From NCBI GenBank assembly GCA_009767595.1, contig VSDK01004557.1, positions 70,492 to 134,491 on the forward strand: a stretch of DNA of 64,000 nt. The letters are read 5' to 3'. Below, piece after piece: positions 56,410 to 64,000 of the stretch; within the stretch, counting starts at the first letter, position 1, and each line of letters begins with the position of its first letter. This DNA is from Symbiodinium kawagutii. Lineage: Eukaryota; Sar; Dinophyceae; Suessiales; Symbiodiniaceae. The position numbers and the translations under genes are program-made. The notes below the pieces were generated by a model. The model was given only the letters and a program-made list of their open reading frames with translations. It was not told where the DNA came from and did no database searches.

Positions 56410-56658
56410 GTGCATTGGGGTTGCGGCAGCAGATCGCAAACCGCCAAAGTACATCTACCAAGGCAGTGTATCATGGCTACCCTTAGCAGGACTTTCAACT
56501 GCTTCAGTCACTTGGAAGTATCAACTCTCTCTGCTCCAAGGTTCCCAAGCCATGTTCAGTCAGGTTTAAGCGGGGAACTTGAGCCGTGGTACTGCGGAAA
56601 TGCTTGGTCCAAACATGGCTGGGCCCCCAAGATGGTGAACGCATGGCTGTGGGTCTAG
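56410..56658 (+). CDS. Possible exon, product unknown
   Basis: Plus-strand frame: SRSQTAKVHLPRQCIMATLS, RTFNCFSHLEVSTLSAPRFP and GELEPWYCGNAWSKHGWAPK, ending in TAG. No domain; the minus strand is also open. Confidence 0.3.
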   Translation: MHWGCGSRSQTAKVHLPRQCIMATLSRTFNCFSHLEVSTLSAPRFPSHVQSGLSGELEPWYCGNAWSKHGWAPKMVNAWLWV

Positions 56659-56944
56659 ACCATGAACCCGTGAGTGAAGATCCCAAAATGATCAGAGCAG
56701 ATTTGATCAGGTTTTATAAACCAGTTCTCTTTGAAGTCTGGTAATGACCGACCGCCTGTCATTTGTTGACATTCTCTATGTACGTTAGTCATTTAGGAAA
56801 TCATTGGTGGAGTGTGATGCCTGTCCTGAATTGCCAGAGGGTGCAAGCGATGGAATTTCTGACTTGTCCATCACTGCCATCTCCATACAAAAAGTTGCAC
56901 CATCGACAAAGGCCAACAAGCAACAGCAATGATCACTTCGTGTA

Positions 56945-57319
56945 TTGTTCACCTCCTGGCTCAAGTTTGGGCTTCGAGAAAGAGTCCCTCATCTTGTCAC
57001 ACTGGCAGTCACTGGCATCTGCCATGTTTTTCATCTGGCACCAGCGGTAAGAAGAAACGAAGCAGGTTCCCATCAAAAGCACACCCGTTTCCAGCACCAA
57101 AAAGGAGCAACATCCCATCACCGGGTGATCACGCAAGGGTTCACCACCATGGGCTGCCAGAGATCCCATACTGCCAAAGGTCACCCGCCAAGGGCCTGCT
57201 GGGCTGCCCTGCTGTGCTCCAAGGGTGGGCCTCCTCGAGGTACACCTCAGCTTCGCTTGGCAAGTCCAATGAATGAGCAACACAGGATGGGTACGGATCA
57301 TACTGGAGGTTATATCCAT
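56945..57319. other. Region open on both strands, unresolved
   Basis: Plus frame of 139 codons (56945-57364) and minus frame of 128 codons (56933-57319) overlap. A further minus frame contains HSLDLPSEAEVYLEEAHPWS. Something here may be coding, but I cannot say what. Confidence 0.3.
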
Positions 57320-57479
57320 AGAATAAGTGGGTCTATCAAATATGGATATGACATGTCTAAATAATATAGACCTCGGCTATCTAACAATAGTTCATTGATG
57401 TTCAGTCTGAGACTATAAAAAAGTGACGATGTCCATATGGGTGTTTCAGCTGGGGCTCCCCAAACCATCCCCAAATTGA

Positions 57480-57643
57480 CCACAAGGACATGCGGCTCAG
57501 TCCCGCTCTCTCCGGCACTCGCCCTGCGGAAGGCGGCCGTTGCCTACCAGGGGTGGAAGCCAGTTCAAGGCACAAGAAATCAATGGAAAACACGTCAAAA
57601 GACAGGGGTAGAACGAACCAGCATAGGGGGATATGGGGGGTAG
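57480..57643 (+). CDS. Possible exon, product unknown
   Basis: Plus strand: CGSVPLSPALALRKAAVAYQ then GWKPVQGTRNQWKTRQKTGV, ending in TAG. No domain. Confidence 0.35.
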
Positions 57644-58205
57644 ACTTGTAGACTTTCGCTTTTTTTCGCACAAATAATCTGATTCGAACAAGAATCTGAT
57701 CCCTTTGGTGCAAAGGAAATCCAAAGGGCATGCAAACCTTTTCAACAAAAACACCACATCTTCAGAGATAGCAACTTAGTTGCCTCCAACAAAACCTGGC
57801 ACTGACCCACTGTACAGTCTGATGATCTGATGTCAGTTGTGCTCGGCTGAACGTGCGATCTCTCACAAATGCAATCTGTGTACCAAAACCATACCGAATG
57901 CGCCCCCAACAAAAACCTCCATCATGCAGGTTATGATTCTACCAGCAAGACTCATCTCGTCCTTCTTCAAGGCGCGCAGATTCAGGTTCCAAGTTCGACT
58001 CAGTCCGTCACATCTTTGTTTCCCAAAGTATGCCCTTCCAGTTGGCTCAAAAATTGACCAATCACTCGGTGTGGCCTCTAAATTTCACAAACAAATAGCA
58101 GGAGTCCATGTGGCCTGGGGTCGGAAACGTTTGGACCTCCCCTGTTTTTACATGTTAATCTCTCTCGAGACATTTCTCATCTCGAAAAAGGATCGCTCAA
58201 ATAGT

Positions 58206-58397
58206 GGTTTCTCAAAATAGAGGTACCCCCAAATCATCCATTATCAGCCATTAACAATAGTAAACCAACCATTTGAGGGGGATCCCTTTGGCTTGAGAAA
58301 TACCCATACATGGTTGTTATCAACCATTATTGTTGGTCATTATCCCCTATTATCTGGTTTACTATTATTTGGTTACTGGTCATTTTGAGAAACCTCC
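58206..58397. mobile_element. Family 2 ends with enlarged interior, next to a coding-like segment
   Basis: GGTTTCTCAAAATAG at 58206 pairs with CATTTTGAGAAACC ending near 58394. A further inverted end (TTGAGAAATACCC, near 58294-58306) lies inside, so this may be two overlapping or nested elements. The right edge meets a minus-strand coding-like segment (58400-58554). Confidence 0.5.
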
Positions 58398-58399
58398 AA

Positions 58400-58554
58400 A
58401 TGACAGAAATGGATCCTTTCCTCCCTACTTTCGCGCCAACCTCGGTCCGAAGTCCGGTTTGGGCCTCAGGTGCCAGGGGTGGAATCACGGCCCTCAAGGT
58501 GAACGGTATTGATGGTTGCGTAACTGACTCAACCAGAAGCAATAGGAATGACAT
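58400..58554 (-). CDS. Possible exon, product unknown
   Basis: Minus strand: VESVTQPSIPFTLRAVIPPL then APEAQTGLRTEVGAKVGRKG and SISVI, stopping where the family 2 end begins. No domain. Confidence 0.4.
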
Positions 58555-58582
58555 GACTGGTTTTGTTAGCTAACAACCTATA

Positions 58583-58632
58583 TAGCTCTCTCTCTCTCTC
58601 TCTCTAAAAAATATGTATATATATATATATAT
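58583..58632. repeat. (CT)n plus (TA)n microsatellite
   Basis: CT run followed by a TA run. Confidence 0.85.
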
Positions 58633-58639
58633 GACACTG

Positions 58640-60290
58640 GTTGGAACATGCTGAAGTCATGACTTTAGCGAACCCATCATTATAATTGGAGATTAGTTGA
58701 CATAAAGCCACTTTGGGTGAGGTTAGTTGGCCAATCAACCATGGCTATATTACCTAATGGTAGTTTCCACATATTTGTATGCATGCATGGAGGCAACTGT
58801 AACCAACAGTAGGCATGTGCTTTGAACAACTATAACATCAACAAGAATGGTTGGTAATCAGCAGTCGAAATAACCAACACCATACCCGACAAAATGGTTG
58901 ACAACCCCTGGAATTCACCCACAATGTGCAAAAAACCAACAGGAGAGAGTTTTTTGAAAAGGTTGGCAACAAACAATTGCTTGACAATCACCCAACAATA
59001 CAAACCAATCGTAGGTTGCGCCGCAAACAGTTTGCTGGTGAATTGTGGGATGAGCAATGATGACCACAGCTGGAGATAATGACCAACAAAGTTCAGCAAT
59101 AGAAGGAGTATAGAAGAATACGGGGGAGTATACCAACGCAGAACCTTCAATGGCTGTGTTTACAGCCGTGATGTACCCCCAAGGGTAATTGTTGGTTTTC
59201 AATCAGGAAAATGATAATAGACTGAGGGTCTTCATGCCCAAGTAATCGCACCTGCGACTCATGGAAGGGTCAGATCTAAACACCCCCAACAGGTTAATCG
59301 TAAATAGCTCATGATAGTATTAAATACAGGTGGTTGATGGATCTAAAGATCGGATTCCACCACCAGCCTATCCAAAGCTGCGGCGATCGAAATCAACTAG
59401 CATGCATCTTCATATCTTAAAATGGATGAAGCCATGCTCTGAATCATTCTGAATCAGGATGTCGGGTTGTGAACTCAGAAGCCATCAGAAGACTCAGGTC
59501 ATTAGTCAAAAACAGTGGGCATGTAACATGCAGAGTAGCATAAGTGCGCAAGGCAACCTCTACTAAGGGAAACACTCGAATTCTTGTGGGGGTAGTTTTA
59601 TTCCCGTCCTTAAAGACCCGAGTCTTTCCTTGGTGAGACAAGGTCTAGTATAATATTAGATCCGTATTAAAATACCCCTCTTAGTGGAGGATAAGCCACC
59701 AGCTATTGAGCAAGTAAACTGGGGCTGGTCTATGGACCTACGGATCTGCCATTATGACGTTTCTATTGCCCATCATAGCCACCTGAAGCGAAAACATGCC
59801 AAGGTGCGCTGGTGCTGGTCGGCTATTGATGCGCGGTCTTCCAAGGACCTGTGGCTGTGGTGCCCAAAGGAACGGTCAAAGTTTTTCATGGCTTATTAAG
59901 GCTTGTTAGGGTGTGAATCTGCACCCTGCTATCTGAAACAAAGGTTACACATATTTGTTTTCAAGTCCCCATGGGGCAACAGATTTCCTTAAGTACCTCT
60001 TTGTGGGTTTTAGTCAAGTCGCGATAGGGATGTCATGATTTCATGTCAGAGGATAATGTGGGATTGTGCAGTTCTCCTGCGTAATGTTTTTTCCAAGTGG
60101 GGGGCAATGCATGGCCCACAAGAGAAACACATCAACTGTTAAGAACAGCTGTGGTGAAGTGTTTCATCTTTGAGGTAGAGGCAGCTAGGATTCCACTGAT
60201 CAAAGCTGGCGAGATCAAATATGGATAAAATGTGTATGTAGCTATACTGTCTGAAGGAGGAACTACACAAACACATCAAGTTATACATAT
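58640..60290. other. No supported gene
   Basis: AT-richer sequence; short frames without motifs. A plus-strand frame at 59684-59899 (IDARSSKDLWLWCPKERSKF) is too short to call. Confidence 0.35.
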
Positions 60291-60301
60291 ATGATATTCC
60301 C

Positions 60302-60484
60302 TGATGATGAAGATGATGATGATGATGATGAAGATGAAGAAGAAGAAGATGATGATGAAAACGATGACAATGATGATGATGATGATGATGAAGAAGAAGA
60401 TGATGATGAAAACGATGACAATGATGACAATGATGATAATGATGATGATGATGATGATGATGAAAAAGAAAATGATGATGATCA
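60302..60484. repeat. GAT/GAA triplet tract with internal 51-bp repeat
   Basis: GAT, GAA, AAC and GAC triplets in one register for about 180 bp. The block GAAGATGATGATGAAAACGA with flanks recurs with an offset of 51 bp. The plus frame encodes a long Asp/Glu/Asn run followed by HQRFTRNHSS. Other frames give Met/Lys or Ile runs, which argues that it is satellite DNA at least in origin. Confidence 0.9.
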
Positions 60485-60559
60485 TCAACGTTTCACACGC
60501 AACCACAGCTCCTAGTCCACCCGGAATGCAACACGCGGTGGTACTTCTGAATCGCTGCA

Positions 60560-62100
60560 ATGGCGCTTCATGTGTTCCTGAGGCTGTGGCCCGGTTTCAA
60601 CTCAAGTCCTTCAATGAACTGTGCCCTATATCATCCCCACGACTGACACATGATGGACTCCAGTTAACTCATGTTAGCCCATCCAAAGCCTGTGAATACT
60701 CCACTGGGACGATATGGCTTGGACAGTCACCGTATTTCATGTGACCGGCCGTTTTAGGCTGGAACCTGAACACCTACCTCCACATGGGCCTAGATGATTC
60801 CTGCCTTACTCACTGGTTGTTTGTAGGACACCTACCCCAACATCTTTTCCCAACGTCAGAACCTTTTTGGTGGTCCAACAGCCCTGGACCCTGGACTTGA
60901 GATGACTCCAGTATGGTGGTGAAACGAAACAATTTCTCAAGACACCAGGCATATCATGGCATATCCAAGCAGCCCAGCACCACACCTCCAGCTGCCGAAG
61001 CAAACATCGAGGCCCAAACCCTGGGAGGCTCCGTGGGTGGTCCATAGCCAGCCGACTTCACCTGGCGCACCGCAGGTGTCATGGCTTGGCAAGCGGGCTA
61101 GCTTGCAATGAATCAAGGTAGATACATGTGCCTATGAATCAATGCAAATGCACCACCACACACAAATATCAACATAATCTATATCATTCTATCTCTGCGG
61201 AAATACCAGCTCTACCATGATATATCATCAAACTTGAAAATGGCCAAAATAAAATACAAACATACATATACACAGGCAAGCAGCAAACATCACGAGAGCA
61301 TGTCAAAACCAACATTCTTCCGGCAAACATACTTGACAATGCATCTCGGAAGAGTTTTGCCAATAAAAATAAACACAATGATCGGTCAGCGGAGACAAAA
61401 CAATTTCCCGCCGCCATTGTGTGATGTGTGTTCGGGCCGGTCCCAAAGTGTGGCAAACAAGGTCACTGGAACCCTTCTTCCGCAGTTGGACTGCCGTGGT
61501 TGGTTTCATGGACGGCCCGAAAGGTTGATACACCAAAGTGATTGGGATCTTCACCTACTGAAGTCAAATGAATCTGTGAGGTGAGGCATTCTCACCTTTG
61601 ATACCCTATGCATCCTGTGCCTACCCAGCAACTGACACTTTTTGTAGCTCAGAACTGCCGTTATCGTCGCTCTGGGGACAGCTTTGACCCCCAGCTGCGA
61701 AAGCAGTGGCTGCTCTGTCACAGTGTCCCCCAGCTGAATGGACTCACCATGGCGTCTGCAACGGGTTGCAAGGCTGGTTGGTGCGTGCTAGCGGTGAGAC
61801 ATAGGGGATAGCAACCAACAGTAGCCTGTCGCACCTTCGCACTTGTCTCTGAGCTGAAACTCACAAGTGGCTGGGATCAGTTCATCGTAACCCAAACTAA
61901 GAATGGCCAACACATATGAATGATAATCATCCATAACTCTCTGATGGATGGGACTTGCTTCATGCCAGCAGTGGTGAATTTTTGGCAGCTGATCGCCTGA
62001 GTTACTTGTTGATTCGTTCTTCCTGTTGTAGCCTCTCATGGACTTTGAAACTGGGGGCTTTGATCCACCATCCCTCATCTCAAAATGGAGCTAAGCTAAA
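60560..62100. other. No supported gene
   Basis: Several frames of 80-115 codons on both strands (for example 61234-61584 plus and 61303-61554 minus) overlap each other and show no motif. None is called. Confidence 0.35.
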
Positions 62101-62120
62101 TGAATCGCTGTGAACACCAA

Positions 62121-62487
62121 AACTCTCCAGTTTCCGAGGGTCTGCCTCAGTAGGAAAGCAATGCTAGACCATGGGAACTTGTATCAGTACCTTAAAACCA
62201 TCAAAAAAATCTAAGGGGGTCCGGTGCATCAAACTCTCCAAAATGTTTTGGTCCTCCATCACTTCTACAGGCGATGTGTCATCAGGAGCGCTGGCAGGGC
62301 ATCCACTGTTAGTAACGAATGGATGTCGTCACTATGGGTGAGACTTGGACTTGAACAGCTCTCCGCGCTTGTACTTCACGATGTACCTCGGTCACATCAA
62401 TAGCTGCACAGGTGACAACGCTGCGAAGCTAAGCTGCAACTCACATATAAACTATGCATGGGTCACTCCAGCGCCAGGAGGACATCC
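62121..62487 (-). repeat. Dispersed repeat, copy 2
   Basis: About 365 bp, related to 37670-37959. It has two insertions relative to copy 1 (near 62152-62220 and 62308-62325). On the minus strand RYIVKYKRGELFKSKSHP with TAG is intact. The following block reads GCPASAPDDTSPVEVMEDQN then ILESLMH in one frame, longer than in copy 1. Confidence 0.75.
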
Positions 62488-63010
62488 AAACACATGGGTT
62501 GATGAATTCGCATAGCTTGATCCAGCAAATGGGTTTGCAAATCACAAAGGGTCACTCACGGCAGTGTAATGCTTCAGGATATCAAGGAGATGCTGTTAGT
62601 TAAAAAAGTGTTATAGGGAGATCCTAGAATTCCAGACCACCAGCTCGCCACCAACATTACTGCAAGGCAGCAGGAACCACAACACACACACAAGTTTATC
62701 ATCAGTCATTTTTGATATGATGCTTGACGTGATATCATAAAGTGTTCCCGAATAGAATTGAAAACGGCTAAAACGTTAAGTGCAGGCAACTGCAGCAGCA
62801 ACACCTTTTGCTATGCAGTTGGCCTGTGCGGCTGGTTTTGATCAGATGTCAAACACACCTGTTTCACAGAATCCAAAAATTGACAAGTGGTGTCACCCTG
62901 AGATTCCACCCATCGGTGCCCAAGGCTACCGGGTAAGGAAGTTGATAAACTCACCACTTGTCCGGAAAACCAGCCGCAGCCACCAGGCTCCAATCAGGAC
63001 CGTAGGTGGC

Positions 63011-64000
63011 TTAGTTTGAGCGTTTCCTCCGTTTCAGAGGAGGTCGAGCTTGGGGCAACCCAAGCATGGACCACAAAAGATCAAATTTGGAAAAAGCTTC
63101 ATGGACAGGTAGACGTCTGTCCGAAGGAAAACCTTTGTACCCTTTGTGTGTCAGCTCATCGGCCCACTGGTTGTAATCCCTCTTCATGTGCGAAGGCGCC
63201 AGTTGTACCCCTGCTCGGTGAAGAAGGACGATGAGCTGCATCAAGAATGCCGAAGTAGGCATCTTCTTAGTCTTTTGGTTGAGCATGGCGAAGATGTTCC
63301 CTTGATTGTCTGAGATCAACGCCATTCGGGTTCGCAGAAGGGAGTTGCCACCTTTGAGCAGTAAGAAGTAGGTGAGGATCAGCGTGCCGAACATCTCGAG
63401 GGCAGCAATCCTCTTGGTCGGATCACCATTCTTGTGTGCCCAATGGTGTTCCTCCAAGTTGATTTCGAAGTGGAACCACCATGTTTGGGATTTGGATGGG
63501 TTTTCCACGTTTGCTAACCATCCGCCCACAAAAGCCGTGCCATTGGGGTCGGCACTCGCATCACTTGCCCCCCACCATGGAGACAAGGGATCATAAGGGC
63601 AAGGTTGGACCTGAGGGTGGTTGAGCAGGTAGAGGAGAAGAGTGGCAAAGGAACGGATGATTTGGCCCGGGCGACCAGAGGTCAACGTCGCAGATTTCCA
63701 AGCCCAGAAAGGTTGGAGAAATGGACGACTCAGTGGCCAGGCGGAGGTTGCCCAATTGAGCCGTCCAAGAGCCCTCTCAATGTCCTTGGCAGAGAAGGTT
63801 GACCCATCAATGAGCCGTTGAAGGAGGGCAACCAGGACCTCCCGTTTTTCTTGAGGGAAATCCACAGTAGGGCCTCTCGGGTTGACCTGAAACCCCAGCC
63901 AAGTGTTGACCTCGGAAAGTACTGTCTTGTGCCAGCTAAGAGGGCATCCCACTGCGAGGAGCAAGAGAAGGAGAGCTGCACAGTCCTGTGGAGCTGTCGT
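63011..64000 (-). CDS. Retroelement polyprotein, RT C-terminus and RNase H (partial)
   Basis: A minus-strand frame is open from the right window edge to a stop at 63011 (330 codons seen; the start lies outside). The first part has the end of a reverse transcriptase, with WLGFQVNPRGPTVDFP followed by a helical thumb-like stretch (DIERALGRLNWATSAWPLSR). The second part is an RNase H fold with plausible acidic residues in order: Asp in WGASDASADPNGTAF, Glu in RIAALEMFGTLI, Asp in ALISDNQGNIFA and Asp in NQWADELTH. It ends in a basic RPPLKRRKRSN tail. RNase H removes the RNA strand during reverse transcription. The layout (RT directly joined to RNase H) fits LTR- or DIRS-type retroelements. The seen part has no stop or frameshift, so it is young or still functional. 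Confidence 0.8.
   Translation of the reverse strand, partial: TTAPQDCAALLLLLLAVGCPLSWHKTVLSEVNTWLGFQVNPRGPTVDFPQEKREVLVALLQRLIDGSTFSAKDIERALGRLNWATSAWPLSRPFLQPFWAWKSATLTSGRPGQIIRSFATLLLYLLNHPQVQPCPYDPLSPWWGASDASADPNGTAFVGGWLANVENPSKSQTWWFHFEINLEEHHWAHKNGDPTKRIAALEMFGTLILTYFLLLKGGNSLLRTRMALISDNQGNIFAMLNQKTKKMPTSAFLMQLIVLLHRAGVQLAPSHMKRDYNQWADELTHKGYKGFPSDRRLPVHEAFSKFDLLWSMLGLPQARPPLKRRKRSN

Noticed and set aside
56933..57364. Overlapping 139- and 128-codon frames on opposite strands
   Set aside because: Mutually exclusive, and neither shows a domain. Recorded only as an unresolved region.
57837..58220. 127-codon plus-strand frame
   Set aside because: No motif, no splice-site support and uneven composition. 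It could not be told from chance.
60276..60560. Apparent membrane protein of Ile/Phe runs on the minus strand
   Set aside because: It is the antisense translation of the GAT/GAA triplet tract.
1..64000. tRNA, rRNA or snRNA genes
   Set aside because: None was recognised by eye. A covariance-model scan such as tRNAscan-SE or Infernal would be decisive, and I could not run one.

Overview
The window looks like a draft nuclear scaffold of a dinoflagellate, most likely of the Symbiodinium/Polarella (Suessiales) type. This is inferred from style, not from a marker gene. There are no operons or bacterial-type genes. Coding signal occurs as short GC-richer islands of about 40-200 bp, separated by long stretches rich in words such as CCAT, ATGG, AACC and TGAT. 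Where neighbouring islands can be joined in phase, the junctions use GT-AG, GC-AG and apparently GA-AG borders, a known dinoflagellate habit. Two assembly gaps (8239-8311 and 25889-26421) interrupt the sequence.

Layout. 0.7-2 kb: two isolated minus-strand exons. 5.9-7.2 kb: a minus-strand gene whose exons join in phase into an EF-hand protein, with a coiled-coil exon upstream. 8-20 kb: scattered single exons on both strands, a CAG tract and simple repeats. 20.4-32.9 kb: the best gene, a minus-strand multi-exon locus encoding DUF4116-type repeats; four exons from 23.7 to 20.4 kb join into one uninterrupted repeat array. Lying inside it at 29.3-31.2 kb, on the same strand, is a nearly intronless, frameshifted DEAD-box RNA helicase copy with a duplicated P-loop segment, followed by a perfect 173-bp palindrome. 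33-62 kb: mostly short exons on both strands, several with exact splice-site and phase support, plus a broken plus-strand coding region at 35.1-35.8 kb. 63.0-64.0 kb: the C-terminal part of a retroelement polyprotein (reverse-transcriptase end plus RNase H) running off the right edge.

Repeats carry much of the interest. A family of about 113-bp elements with GGCTATGGGTCAA-type terminal inverted repeats occurs five times, each copy flanked by an identical 4-bp target duplication (ATGT, ATAT, ATAT, ATAT, ATTT). A second family has termini GGGTGTTTCTCAAAAT / GGTGGTTTCTCAAAAT. Some copies of both touch coding islands, so introner-like behaviour is possible. A 300-360-bp unit occurs twice (37.7 and 62.1 kb). 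Long GAT/GAC/GAA triplet tracts lie at 14.8, 27.8 and 60.3 kb.

Most exon calls rest on open frame, residue composition and splice signals only. No transcript or database evidence was available, and products are named only where a motif is visible.
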